Counted from the stretch's first letter, positions 1 to 12,263 are shown. The stretch: DNA of 47,957 nucleotides from Ophiosphaerella korrae (GCA_028456385.1 JALNQF010000320.1:1-47957), one strand, 5' to 3'. Notes: generated from the sequence alone by a model not told the origin. Numbers and translations are program-made.

Positions 1-270
1 GATAAAAGAAGTTTAGTATAAGTTAATAAGATAAGTAACTATAAGCTAATAATATAAGTAACTACAAGCTAATATAATAAGTTAACTATAAGCTAATATA
101 AAAAGTTTACTACAAGCTAATATAATAAGTTAACTATAAGTTAATGTAACAAGTTAACTATAAGCTAATACAACAAGTTAACTACGAGCTAATACAACAA
201 GTTACTATAAGCTAATACAATAAGTTAACTTCGAGCTAATGTAACAAGTAACTATAAGCTAACTACAAGT
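1..270. repeat. ~25-bp minisatellite
   Basis: About eleven imperfect tandem copies of a unit like aagttaactataagctaata plus a short linker. Variants differ mostly by C/T and A/G changes, as RIP would produce. The array begins before the window. A short stretch of the same unit recurs at 29,730-29,800. I see no coding potential in it. Confidence 0.85.
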
Positions 271-273
271 TAA

Positions 274-602
274 TATTTTATCTATATTAGAGGTTAGAAA
301 TCGCTCTATATAAAGGATAATATTAAGGTATAGTCCTTATACTAAGTAATATCAAGGTATAATACCTAGTAATATTAAAGTATAGTACCTCTATTACTAT
401 TAAACTTTACAACGCTATATCTTAATAACAAGAAGAGATATAAGAAATTAAATTTAAGATTTAGAATCGCAGCGTCTTACTATACAAGATAGGTTATTAG
501 TATTATTTTATTAAGGCTTATATAAGTAAGATAATATTAAAGGATATTATAGACTATCTTAGTAGTAATACGCTAGGTATATTATTAAATCTAATACATA
601 TA
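274..602. repeat. Repeat R, left copy (single unit)
   Basis: Begins with ttttatctatatta and gaggttagaaatcg and ends near ttaaatctaatacata. The same sequence, with the same boundaries, lies at 45,905-46,735 in direct orientation, where its middle part is expanded. It contains small inverted repeats of the type ggtatagtccttatac and a conserved block (gagatataagaaattaaa, then tttagaatcgcag). No ORF is visible. It could be a solo LTR, a subtelomeric repeat, or the flank of a large insertion; I cannot choose. The chromovirus inserted about 35 bases to its right. Confidence 0.75.
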
Positions 603-637
603 AGAGTATTAAGGATCTAGCTTACTACTATCTTAAG

Positions 638-1097
638 TGTAATAGGTATTACTAGGGTCGACTTCCTAATATCTAAAGAGTATTAGTAGATTAAGAGTTA
701 ATAGTAAAAGTTTGTATTGTAATTATATAATAACTATTAATAATAGAAGATGTTTTATAACTATCTTGTATTAGTATTCTATAGTTAAGAGATTAGATTA
801 CTAATACTATCTTAATAATACACATTACCTTAACTATATACTTATACTAATCTATTTGTGCAACACTATAGATTACTATTAATCTATTTGTACGTAATTA
901 TAGATTACTATTAATCTATTTGTACGTTATTATAGATTACTCTAATCTATTCGTACGTAGTTATAGATTACTACTACGTATCCTAATTGTAGGTAGCTTC
1001 CTAATTAAGGTTGTTACCCCGCTCGTCCTATGCTTTGTTAGTACCTAAGTTAAGACTAATTAGTTCTATCTCGATTTCTCTTGTTACACCTATAATA
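638..1097 (-). repeat. LTR of outer element (3' LTR)
   Basis: This is a 460-bp LTR, nearly identical to 14,326-14,785 apart from transition differences. The middle carries about four tandem units (~33 bp) containing tagattactattaatctat followed by ttgtacg, probably in U3. The TSD base string TTAAG directly precedes position 638. The boundary at 1097 is set by where the two LTR copies stop matching and by the adjacent polypurine tract on the minus strand. Confidence 0.92.
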
Positions 1098-1112
1098 CTA
1101 TCTCTTCCTTTA
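1098..1112 (-). other. Polypurine tract of outer element
   Basis: On the minus strand the sequence taaaggaagagatag abuts the 3' LTR, where plus-strand DNA priming is expected. The inner element has the matching tract agaagaggagatag next to its own 3' LTR, so both position and sequence are conserved. Confidence 0.75.
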
Positions 1113-1124
1113 GATAGTTCCTAG

Positions 1125-1770
1125 TTTATCTATCCTAGAGCTAGTATTATTAACCTAGTTTCTTTGTTAATGTTAAGTTCCTTATCTTCTCTTATACCTA
1201 CTAAGTCTACTCTTTGTTATATTTAATTAGTAGATTGTATATTACGTTATAGTATTACTATATTCTCTTGTTCTTATTATAAATCTATAAACCCTCCTCT
1301 AGAGTATATCTCTTTAAAATATAGTAAGGCTTATAAGGCGTATATTTATGCTAACGCCTATACGTCTTATTACTTTTCTAGTGTATCTCTTACTAAGTAT
1401 AGGTTTATAATACTTATTCGCGCGTCTATACTTATTTATAATAGGGAGAGCTATTAACTATACTTAAGATAAACTATCTAAATAGATCGCTAAGGCTAAA
1501 AAAGAGCGCAATTGTATTCTAAGTATATAAGTAAAAAATTATACTCGTTTAGTTTATCTTTATAAGACAAAGGCCTTAAACAATAAGAAGTCTATTATAT
1601 AAGCTGTCTTTATAGAGTCTAAGCTTAATTTTAAAGCTATAGTTAAGGCTACTCCTACTATATTAGGCGTTCCTATCTCCTCTCTATCTAGCGATAGTAT
1701 CGTTAGTTCTCTTAGTTTACTACTAGGCGTTCTAGAGAGTTTTAACTTTAGAACTCTTCTAGTTTCTTAG
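1125..1770 (+). pseudogene. Antisense ORF in the 3' region of the outer element
   Basis: This reads on the plus strand, opposite to the element's own gag-pol, between the end of pol and the 3' LTR. The first part carries FIYPRAS, LVDCILR, KAYKAYI and NRESY. A second part in another frame carries YLYKTKALNNKK, VSSLSLLLG and LESFNFR and ends at the TAG at 1768-1770. The inner element encodes clearly related peptides in the same two frames and order, so this is not chance openness. The frame change lies at the same place in both copies, which suggests an intron or two overlapping ORFs. The second part is charged and could form a coiled coil. It overlaps the pol 3' end by a few codons, tail to tail. 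Function unknown. Confidence 0.7.
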
Positions 1771-4700
1771 AGTAGTTAAGGTTATCTTCTAGTTCTTATA
1801 TCTTTTCCTATAGTTACCCTTTTTTATCGTTACCTATCTATTCTACTAAGTAATAGTTCCTTCTATTATAGAACTAATATGCTAAGATCTCTTTAACTTC
1901 TTATTCTTCTTATTCTCTATACGTGTCTACTTCGTACACTAGTAGTTCTACTTCTTATAGTACTTATTCTAGTAGTACTACGTAAAAGGTTAGGTATATC
2001 CTTATTTTATTTAGTAGCTTTAGTTTAAATATAACTAGCGTAACTTCTTTCTTAATTTTGTATAGTCTTATCTTAACGTAATCTAGTTTTAGACTTAGTC
2101 TCTTGCTTTTAAGGTTCTTTCTTACTAACTATACTTTTTCTCTCTCTCTAAATTAAAGTCCTTTTTTGTATTTCTTGTTGTAGTACTTTACTATACAATT
2201 ATACAAGAATTTAGTATCTTGTCTTAGTTAATCGTGTATCTCTTTTATTCTATTTGTAAAGTTTTCTCTTCTTAGAGTCTAAGATTCTATATTTCTTAGT
2301 ATTCTATATACGCTAGAGTTAAATCTATAGTTTATAAAGAAGAGTAATACTCCTATTACTACGTTCTTTATACTATTGTATGCTAACTATACTATAGGTA
2401 GTAACTGTACCTAGTTGTTCTAGTTGTAGTTAAGGTAGTATCTTAAATATTGCTCTACTATCTAATTTATTTATTCTAACTATCTATCTATCTATAGGTA
2501 GTATACTATTAACATTACGTACTTAATTCCTAATTGTGCTATAATTGTTCCCTATAGTTTTAATATAAATTGTATATCTTTATCTATAATAATTTTATCT
2601 AGAATACTATACTAGCTAACTATAGTTCTTAGAACTTAGTGTATAGTAACCTCTATCTTACTTTTCTCTTTATATAGTCTAAAGTATAAAAACTTTATAA
2701 GTTTATCTACTATTGTAAAGATTCTATTATACTTAACTCTTAATATTAGATCCTTTAATTTAGGCAACTTCGTGATAAAGTCTATTGTTATTATTCTCTA
2801 GGGTTGCTCTAGTACTTTAACTAGTTATAACATTCTATATAGTGCGTATCTACTATATTTGTTCCTATAATATTCTATATAGTCTTATAGTACTTCTTCT
2901 ACTAGTTATCTTGCTCTTAGGATATAGTAATCTCTTAAGAGTCTATTTAGCGTTTTTTCGATTCCTTAGTGTCTATATACTAGTAGCTTATAGAATCTTT
3001 GTATAAATTCTCTTTAAATTTTTCCTAGAATATATATTCTTCTATAGGCTTATACAAATCCTTTTTAGATTTCTAGTTTCTCTATTTTTTTAGATGCTTC
3101 TTGCGTTATTTTCTAAATCTATTTGTCTAGCTCGCTACTTGTTCTTTTAAGTGTTGCGGCTATTTTAGGTATATTTAGGACTAAGTATCCTTTGTTATTT
3201 TTAACTAGAATTGTACTAGTAGTACTTACTTCTTCTTATAAGTCTAGTCTTCTACTAAAGGTATCTATAAACTAGTTATCTTTCTCATTTGTATGTATAA
3301 TTTCTATATTAAATATTAATAAGTATTCCTACTATCTTGTATAGCGTTGTAATAGTTCCTTGTTTATTATAAATCCTATAAGATTCTTGTAATCTATATA
3401 GATCTTTGTTCTATACTTTACTCCTTGTAGGTATACTCTCTATTATTTAAATACTTTATAGATTGCTAGTATCTCTTTGTTGTAGATTAAGTAGTTAAGC
3501 TCTACTAGCTTTATCTTCTTAGAGAAGTACTCGACTAAATATTCTTGTTTAGTCCTTAGGTCTTTCTATATTAGTGCTATTCTATAGACTAAGTTAGATG
3601 CGTCTGTTTTTACTATTACTAGTAGGTCTAGGTTATATATTCTAATAACTAGGTTTTCTATAAACTTTCTTTAATTGTTTTAAATGCCTCTTTGTATTCT
3701 TTTATCTATTTAAATAGTATATCTTTCTTTATAAGTCTTGTTATTAGTTCTATATCTTTAGACTATCTTACTATTAGTTTCTTGTAGAAGTTTACTAGCC
3801 TATAAAATTGTTGTACTTCTTTTAAGTTCTTTAGTATTAGCTATTCTTTAATTAACTTAATCTTTACTAGGTTAATCCTAATTTTTCCTAGTTCTATAAT
3901 AAATCTAAGGAAATCTATTTCCTTTGTGTAGAACTCGTATTTTCTTATCTTAAGAAATAATTTATTTTCTACTAGTTTCTCTAGCACTTTATGTATATGT
4001 TATACGTATTCTTCTTCTATTTCTAAGAATATAAGGATATTGTCTAAATATGCGAATATAAATATATCTAAGTACTCTCTTAGTACTATGTTAATTCTTT
4101 CTTAAAATGCAGCTAGTGCGTTTGTTAGGCTAAATAGTATAACTAAGTATTTGTATAGTCTCTATTGTGTTCTAAATACTATTTTCTATTTATCGCCTTC
4201 TTTGATTCTAATTTAGTAGTAGGCGTTCTAGATATCTAGTTTTATAAAGATTTCTACTTTCTATATTCTATTTTGTATTTTGTCTATTTGTAGTAAGGGG
4301 TATTAGTTCTTATTTATAACTACGTTAGTTTTTCTAAAGTCTACGTAAGGTCTCTTATCTTCTATTCTCTTTTTATCTACAAATATTAATCTATATACTA
4401 CTAAGGATTTAGATTCTCTTATTTATCTTTTTTTTAGTATATTCTAGATAAAGACTTATTTGATTTTAGACTCTTCTTCTGTTTTTTAGTAGACTAGGCT
4501 CTATCTTACGTCTTTTCTTTCTTCTAGTTCTATTACTAGATCCTATAGTTAGTGTTCTAGAAGGTAGTCTTTAGGTTCTATAAGCTATTTCTCCTATTTC
4601 TTATATTCTTCTAGGAATTCTCCTTTATAGGTATTTATATTAGCTTTTAGCTTCTCTATCTTACTATAGCTAATTTTGCCTATTCTCTAGTTAATATATA

Positions 4701-5212
4701 GGTTAGCTATCTATAACTATAGTATTCCTAATATAATTTCTTACTTATCGTTAATTATTGTTATGTCTATAACTATATTTTTAATTATTATTCCTTCTAT
4801 CTCTAGTATAGAGGGAACTATCTTAAACCTAATAGGTTCTTAGAATAGTTTTCCTTTAATTGTACTTAGTTGTTAAGGGTACTTCTTTGTTGTATAACGT
4901 ATTCCTTGTGTTTCTACAAACTTCTTTAATATAAAGTTTCTTGTAGCTCTACTATTAATTATTAATTATACTTTCCTTCCTTAGTATATACCTATTTTCG
5001 TAATGTGTAGGCCTCTTATACCTTCTAGCCTTTCTTGCTTAGGTAATTTTATAAATTATCTATTTTTCTAGAGCTATAGCTTTACTCTAAGTTTATATTC
5101 TTTATACTTTAGACATTTATTATACGTGTATTTATACTATAGTCCTCCTAGGATATATTTCTTTAATAACTTAGTTCTAGGTCTTACTACTATATATCTA
5201 TCTTTAGGTATT
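1750..5212 (-). pseudogene. pol of outer element, 3' part (RT, RNase H, integrase, chromodomain)
   Basis: This is the reverse complement of the inner element's pol (about 7700-11,146), matching along its length. The RT active-site block is readable near 4025-4060 on the minus strand as AYLDNILIF, with the second catalytic Asp changed to Asn (GAC to AAC, a RIP-type change). It runs into the nested insertion at 5213-5217; its 5' continuation (protease and Gag) resumes at 12,264. The pol stop (gag ttc taa on the minus strand) matches that of the inner copy. Many in-frame TAG/TAA sit where Trp and Gln are expected. It cannot be functional. Confidence 0.88.
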
Positions 5213-5217
5213 ATTTC

Positions 5218-5649
5218 TATTACGATAGTAATAGAAGAACTATAGATAGAACTAATTAGCTCTATAACAACTAGCTTAGACCTATATAACCTAGAGGGAC
5301 ACGAACTTAATTAGAAGACTATACATAACTAGGACACCTAGAGTAATCTATAATCTATAGATTCTTAGTATAAATAGATTATAGATTAAGGTAATCTATA
5401 ATCTACTAATTTTAACAACTATAGATTATAGATTACGATAAGTATATAGTTAGTAGTAATACGTATTATTAGGATACTATTAGCAATTTAATCTCCTAAC
5501 TATAGAGCGCTAATACAAGATAGTTATAAAACATCTTCTATTGTTTATAAGTCTATTATAGATTATAACACAAGCTTTTAATATTACTTCTTAATCTACT
5601 AATACTACGATTAGGTATTAGGAAGTTAACCCTAGTAATACCTATTACA
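5218..5649 (+). repeat. 5' LTR of inner element
   Basis: This 432-bp LTR shares both ends and several blocks with the 460-bp LTR of the outer element (for example gttttataactatcttgta on the opposite strand). It differs in the middle, where it carries nested direct and inverted copies of aatctataatctat and tagattatagatta, able to form several hairpins. The two elements are therefore one family but different subfamilies. Confidence 0.92.
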
Positions 5650-5668
5650 CCTTACTAATTTAGTTATT
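5650..5668 (+). other. Candidate primer-binding site region
   Basis: The sequence directly after the 5' LTR (ccttactaatttagttatt) is the same in both elements, as expected of a tRNA primer-binding site. RIP may have altered it, and I could not assign a tRNA. The call rests on position only. Confidence 0.35.
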
Positions 5669-5702
5669 ACGAGAAGCAACGCGTAAGTAGCGTATAGTCT
5701 AG

Positions 5703-6800
5703 CTAACACGATAGTAGAAAGTTTAACTAAACAATTAAGTAAAGCCCCTAAGAGTAGTTACGAATTAGAAAGCACTCTATAGGAAATAATTAAGGAACGT
5801 ATTAATAAACTAATAGACGAGAAAGAAGATATAAAAATAGTAATTAAAGCCTTAGAAACGTAGAACAAGGAACTATAGGACTACTCGAGGCAGAATAAAG
5901 TATAAATTAAAGCTATTATTAAAGGTTAGAACTAAATAGAACTAATTACCAAACAACTAGAAATAAGTGCGACGAAGAAGCTACTAAAGATACCTATCCT
6001 TAAGAAGTTTAATAGAATAAGGGAGAAACTAAGACCTTTTATAGCTTTAGTACAACTCTAGATAGATATACAAGTGCTATACTTTAATATAGAAGAAAAG
6101 AAAGTTATATATATTAGACTACACCTTAAAGAAGACGCGATAAGATAGTATAAGCCTTACTAGATAGATTATACAACACATTTACTAATAACTTAGAAAG
6201 ATAAGACTAGAGCTATTTTTAGAAGTTATAAATACTTTACTAAACAAATAAGAGTAGTATTTAGAGATATAGGTATTACTAGATAAGTAGAAGAGAAACT
6301 TAAAAGACTTATACAATAAAAGAGTATACTTAAGTACGTATTATAGTTTAAATAACTATTATAGAATATAGAATAGAACGAATTAGCCTTTATATTATAA
6401 TTTAAACAAGGACTAAACGAGAAAATCTAATACAAGATAATTTACATAGAAAAACCTAGAACACTAGAAGCTCTAAAGTAATAGGTAATCTAAATTAATA
6501 ACGATCTTCAAGAATAGAAAAAGAACAAGTACAGCAATTAAACTAGAAACTAAGATACTAGAGACTCTATAATCCTTAACGCAAATAAGGATAGAAAAAA
6601 AAAGAAGAATAAAGACTTTACGTATTTTAACTATAGTAAGAAAGGCTACTACGCGAAAGACTACTAGTTATAAAAGAAGAAGGATACAGTATATTATAAA
6701 TATAGAAAACTAGGACACTTTACAAAGGACTATAGAAGTAAGGACTATAAGAAAGATAAAGAAGCTTAGTTAAAAACAACTAAGAAAAAGAAAGAAATAC
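5703..6800 (+). pseudogene. gag of inner element
   Basis: Gag forms the retrotransposon capsid and binds its RNA. The N-terminal ~80 residues are charged and coiled-coil-like (STL.EIIKERINKLIDEK). A capsid-type domain follows (KKFNRIREKLRPFI, EEKKVIYIRLHLKEDA, YKPY). The C-terminus has two CCHC zinc knuckles at about 6623-6665 and 6692-6736, with cysteines mutated to tyrosine: YFNYSKKGYYAKDY and YYKYRKLGHFTKDY. In-frame TAG/TAA fall mostly where Trp or Gln would be. The frame appears to run on into pol, so a single Gag-Pol ORF is possible. No clear ATG remains; the start is approximate. Confidence 0.85.
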
Positions 6801-6829
6801 TACAAGTACAAGCTAAACCTTAGGAGAAA

Positions 6830-9800
6830 GTAGTAGGGAGTAAAGAAATACAATACGCAATACTCTATTAGACCTTTTATTACAAAGATAACTACTATAT
6901 ATATCTTTCTAGTAAATAGGGAGTAGGATACTTCTTATAATAGAGAAACAAAGTAGTAGTAACAAAAGAAAGAATAAAAGCGTAGCTAGAAGAAATAGTA
7001 TATGTAATAGACCTACTAATAGAAGACTTAGAGAGAGAAGAACTTTTAGCACTATTAATCTAGGCTAAAGGATAGGTACTAGATAAAGAGACTACTACAG
7101 CTTCCTCTAAAGGACTATAGGAAAGTAAGAAATAAATTAGTATAAGAGGTATAGAGTATACCTAGCTTAAAATACATAGTTATAATAGCTATACAATAAT
7201 AGATATAGAGGAACGAAATAAAGAATAGAAGTTTATTTAGAAATACTTACTAGTTATAAGTATAGAGGAAGCGTACAAAGACTAGAAAGAACGTAATCCT
7301 AAAGAAACTAAATTTATACTATTTTAAGAATAGATAAAGTAATATATAGTTATAGTAGGAAGAATACTTACTCTAAGAGAGTAGTAGTACTTTGTAAAAA
7401 AGATGCGATAGATTAACAAAGCCTATATACTAAGAGTACTAGTAGTGTACTATATCCTAACTACTAAAACACCTAGAAAAGATAAATACTAAGAAGGAGA
7501 CAATAAAATAATAGACTCTAAACATCTAGTATATTTTAAAGTATTATAGATATTATACCTAGATAAGAACTATATTATATATAGAAACTCTAAAGCAAAT
7601 AATAAAGTATAGCCTATAAAAAGAAGAGGCTATAATTATACAAGAGTAATTCTAGTAGAAAACATCTAAGGATAGGAAATAATCTTAGAAAATAGATATA
7701 TAGTAATAAGACCTAGTCTAAAACTATCTAAGAAATGCGTCTAAGGAGGACTATAGTATAAATGCACGTATAATAAATATCTAAAACATAAGGAATATAA
7801 ACTTAAAGTAAGGCTATAGCCTTAGGAAGATAGACAATTTACAAAAACACCTAAATAAGAATAGCTAGAAGGTATAGGAGGCCTATACATTATAAAGATA
7901 GGTACTTATTAAGGAAAGAAAGTATAATTAATAATTAATAGTAGAGCTACAAGAAACTTTATATCTAAGAAGTTTGTAGAAGTATAAGGAATATATTATA
8001 TAACAAAGAAGTACCCTTAATAACTAAGTATAATTAAAGGAAAACTATTCTAGGAACTAATTAGGTTTAAAACAACCCCTTCTACACTTAAACTAGAAGG
8101 AATAACGATTAGAAATATAGTTATAGACATAATAATAATTAATAACAAATAAGACGTAATACTAGGAATACTATAGTTATAGATAACTAACTTATATATT
8201 AATTAGAGAATAGGAAAAATTAACTATTATAGAATAGATAAGCTAAGAGCTAATATTAGAAAATATAAAGGAGAATTCCTAAAAGAATATAAAAAATAGG
8301 AAGAAAGGCTTATAGAGCCTAAAGACTATTTTCTAGAATATTAGCTATAGGACTTAGCGATAGAAATAAAAGAAGATAAGAACGTAAGATAGAGCTCTAT
8401 CTATAGAAAGATAGAAGAAGAATCTAAGATTAAACGAGCGTTTATTAAAAACGCACTAAAGAAAGGATAGATATAAGAATCTAAATCCTTAGTAGTATAT
8501 AGACTTATATTTATAAAAAAAAAGGAGATAATTAATAAAAGGCCTTGCGTAGACTTTAGAAAGACTAACGTAATTATAAATAAAAACTAATACCCCTTAC
8601 TATAAATAGACAAAATACAAGCTAGACTAAGAAAAGCGAAAATCTTTACAAAACTAGATATCTAGAATACCTACTACTAGATTAGAATTAAAGAAGGCAA
8701 TAAATAGAAAATAGCGTTTAGAATACAATATAGACTATATAAGTATATAGTTATACCTTTTAGCTTAATAAACGCTCTAGTAGCCTTCTAGGAAAGAATT
8801 AATATAGTACTAAGAGAGTACTTAGATGTATTTATATTTGTATACCTAGACAATATCCTTATATTCTTAGAAATAGAGGAAGAATACGTGTAACACGTAT
8901 ATAAAGTACTAGAAAAGCTAGTAGAAAGTAAGTTATTTCTTAAAATAAGAAAATGCAAATTCTATATAAAAGAAACAGACTTCCTTAGATTTATTATTAA
9001 ACTAGGAAAAATTAAAATTAATCTAGCAAAAATTAAGTTAGTTAATAAATAGCTAATACTAAAGAACTTAAGAGAGGTATAATAATTTTATAGCTTAGCT
9101 AACTTTTACAAAAAGTTAATAGTAAGATAGTCTAAAGATATAGAACTAATAATAAAGCTTATAAAGAAAGATACGCTATTTAAATAGATAAAGGAATGTA
9201 ATAAAGTATTTAATAAGATAAAAAAGAAGTTTATAGAAAACCTAGTTATTAGAATATACAACCTAGACCTACTAGTAATAGTAAAAACAGACGTATCTAA
9301 CTTAGTCTATAGAATAGTACTAATACAGGAAGACCTAAAGACTAAAAAGGAATACTTAGTTAAGTACTTCTCTAAGAAGATAAAACTAGTAGAGCTTAAC
9401 TACCTAATCTATAACAAAGAGATACTAGTAATCTATAAAGTATTTAAATAATAGAGAGTATACTTATAAGGAGTAAAATACTAAACAAAGGTCTATATAG
9501 ACTATAGGAATCTTATAGGATTTATAATAAATAAGGAACTATTATAATAATATATAAGATAGTAGGAATTCCTATTAATATTTAATATAGAAATTATATA
9601 TATAAAAGGGAAAGATAACTAATTTATAGACACCTTTAGTAGAAGACTAAACTTACAAGAAGAAGTAAGCGCTACTAGAATAGTTCTAGTTAAGAATAAA
9701 GAAGGATACCTAGTCCTAAATACACCTAAAATAGCTATAACACTTAAAAGAAGAAGTAGCGAGCTAGATAAATAGATTTAGAAAATAACGCAAGAAGTAT

Positions 9801-11146
9801 CTAAAGAAATAGAGAAACTAGAAATCTAAGAAGGATTAGTATAAGCCTATAGAAGAATATATATTCTAAAGAAAATCTAGAGAGAATTTATATAATAATT
9901 CTACAAATTACTAGTATATAGTTACTAAAGTATTAAGAAAATATTAGATAGACTATTATAAGACTACTATATCCTAAGAGTAAGATAACTAGTAGAAGAA
10001 GTACTACAAGACTATATAGAATACTATAGAAATAAGTATAGTAGATATACACTATATAGTATACTATAACTAGTAGAAGTACTAGAATAACTATAGAGAG
10101 TTATTACAATAGACTTTATTATAAAATTACCTAAGTCTAAAGACCTAATATTAGGAATTAAGTATAATAGAATCCTAATAATAGTAGATAAACTTATAAA
10201 GTACTTATACTTTAGACTATATAAAGAAAAAAGTAAGATAGAGGTTACTATATACTAGGTTCTAGGAACTATAATTAGTTAATATAGACTACTAGATAAA
10301 ATTATTATAGATAGAGATATACAATTTATATTAAAACTATAGAGAACAATATTAGTATAATTAGGAATATAATACGTAATATCTATAGTATACTACCTAT
10401 AAATAGATAGATAGTTAGAACGAATAAATTAAATAGTAGAATAATACTTAAGATACTACCTTAACTATAACTAGAATAATTAGGTACAGCTACTACCTAT
10501 AGCATAGTTAGTATATAATAGTATAAAGAATATAGTAATAGGAGTATTACTCTTTTTTATAAACTACAGATTTAACCTTAGTATATATAGAATACTACGA
10601 TTAGAAACATTATAGTCTCTAAGAGGAGAAAACTTCGCTAATAGACTTAAGGATATACATAATTAACTAAGATAGGACGTAGAATTCCTATATAATTAAA
10701 TAGTAAAGTACTATAACAAGAAATACAAAAAGGAACCCTAATTTAAAAAGAGAGAAAAAGTATAGTTAGTACAAAAGAATATTAAAAGTAAGAGACTAAG
10801 TTCTAAATTAGACTACGTTAAGATAGGACTATACAAATTTAAGAAAGAAGTTACGCTAGTTATATTTAAATTAAAACTACTAAGTAAAATAAGGATATAC
10901 CTAATATTCTATATAGTACTACTAGAACAAGTACTATAAGAAGTAGAACTACTAGTATACAAAGTAGACACATATAGAGAATAAGAGGAATAGGAAGTTA
11001 AAGAAATCCTAGTATACTAGTTCTATAATAAGAGAAACTACTACTTAGTAGAATAGATAAGTATAGACGAAAAAGGAAAACTATAAGAAGAAATATAAGA
11101 ACTAGAAGATAACTTTAACTACTTTAAAAAACTAGAGGACTTCTAA
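6830..11146 (+). pseudogene. pol of inner element (PR-RT-RNase H-IN-chromodomain)
   Basis: Domains appear in chromovirus order. Protease at 7928-7960: IINSRATRNF in place of the usual DSGA. RT at about 8380-9050: KRPCVDFRK, TKLDI, and YLDNILIF at 8843-8866, with the second catalytic Asp now Asn. RNase H at about 9270-9500: KTDVSNL. Integrase at about 9890-10,800: an HHCC finger with His/Cys changed to Tyr (DYIEYYRNKY), the first core Asp in ITIDFIIKLP at 10,112, then DRDIQF and LERIN with the Glu kept. The chromodomain starts at about 10,985 (E.EVKEILVY, FYNKRNYYLVE). The terminal TAA at 11,144-11,146 is conserved in the outer copy. Chromodomains of this class steer integration toward heterochromatin in related elements. 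The gene is dead: many TAG/TAA interruptions and lost catalytic residues. Confidence 0.92.
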
Positions 11147-11802
11147 AGTTAAAACCCTCTAGAATACCTAGTAGTAAACTAAGAGAACTAACATTACTAC
11201 TATTAGATAGAGAGGCAATAGAAACGTATAACGTAGGACCTACTATAGCAATATTAAACGCTTTATCTAAGTCTAGCTTAGCTTCTAGAGCTACTAACTA
11301 CTTAGCTAATTTCTTATTATTTAAGGCCTTTATCTTATAAAGATAAGAGAGATAAGCTTAATTCTTTACTAGCTTACTCTACGTAAGCTCCTAGATCTAC
11401 TTACGCTTAGCTTTAGCCTCTATAATTTAAGATAGTAATTTCTCTTAAGTCTAGTTAATAGCTTTCCCTATTATTATTAAGCCTAGACGCAAAAATAAGT
11501 ATAATTAACATATACTCTAATAGAGAAATACTAGACACGTTATAAGAACTATATATATTTGTACAAATATACGCCTTATAAGCCCTACTATTATTTATAG
11601 AAATAATATATAGAAGAGACTTAGGGTTTAATTTAGGAGAAGTGTAACAAGAATATAAGAATATCTTAACACTATTACGTAGTACGCAATCTACAAGAAG
11701 GTAGTAATAATATATAGAAGAAATAACTATAAGGTCTAATAAAGAACTATAGATCGACAAAGAAAGTAGATTAATAACCTTAGCTCTAGGATAGATAAAC
11801 AA
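11124..11802 (-). pseudogene. Antisense ORF in the 3' region of the inner element
   Basis: This is the counterpart of 1125-1770, on the strand opposite to gag-pol. The first part (11,455-11,802) stays open for about 115 codons: FIYPRAKVINLLSL, LVDCVLRNSV, SRAYKAYI and NRESY. The second part, in another frame, has SQIIEAKAKRKQIQELTQSK, YLYKIKALNNKK, VSSLSLLLG and LEGFNF, and stops at 11,124-11,126. It overlaps the pol stop tail to tail by 23 bases. The second half is rich in Lys, Glu, Leu and Ala and is coiled-coil-like. I do not recognise the family. Shared peptides and a shared frame change argue that it was a real accessory gene, perhaps with an intron. Confidence 0.7.
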
Positions 11803-11812
11803 AGACTTACTT

Positions 11813-11826
11813 AGAAGAGGAGATAG
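11813..11826 (+). other. Polypurine tract of inner element
   Basis: Sequence agaagaggagatag lies directly upstream of the 3' LTR, and the outer element has a matching tract at the equivalent place. It is the expected plus-strand primer site. Confidence 0.78.
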
Positions 11827-12258
11827 TATTACAATAGTAATAGAAGAACTATAGATAGAACTAATTAGCTCTATAATAACTAGCTTAGACCTATATAACC
11901 TAGAGGGATACGAACTTAATTAGGAGACTACACATAACTAGGACACCTAAAGTAATCTATAATCTATAGATTCTTAGTATAAATAGATTATAGATTAGGG
12001 TAATCTATAATCTACTAATCTTAATAACTATATATTATAAATTACGATAAGTATATAGTTAGTAGTAATATATATTATTAGGATGCTATTAGCAATTTAA
12101 TCTCTTAACTATAGAGCGCTAATACAAGATAGTTGTAAAATATCTTCTATTGTTTACAAGTCTATTATAGATTATAACACGAGCTTTTAATATTACTTCT
12201 TAATCTACTAATACTACGATTAGGTATTAGGAAGTTGACCCTAGTAACACCTATTACA
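11827..12258 (+). repeat. 3' LTR of inner element
   Basis: This is 432 bp and matches 5218-5649 with scattered C/T and G/A differences, followed by the TSD ATTTC. The few differences beyond RIP-type changes suggest the insertion was not very old when RIP acted. Confidence 0.92.
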
Positions 12259-12263
12259 ATTTC

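Larger units (their letters stand above)
5218..12258 (+). mobile_element. Ty3/gypsy chromovirus, inner (nested) element
   Basis: This complete 7,041-bp element is inserted in the opposite orientation into the pol gene of the outer element. Two 432-bp LTRs (5218-5649, 11,827-12,258) are flanked by the target duplication ATTTC (5213-5217, 12,259-12,263). Removing the element and one TSD rejoins the outer pol (tattatttc joined to ctatcctt), matching the uninterrupted sequence at 7675-7690. LTR ends are TATTAC...CCTATTACA; the first TA is probably a mutated TG. The coding order Gag, protease, RT, RNase H, integrase, chromodomain is that of a chromovirus. All frames carry RIP-type stops. Confidence 0.95.
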
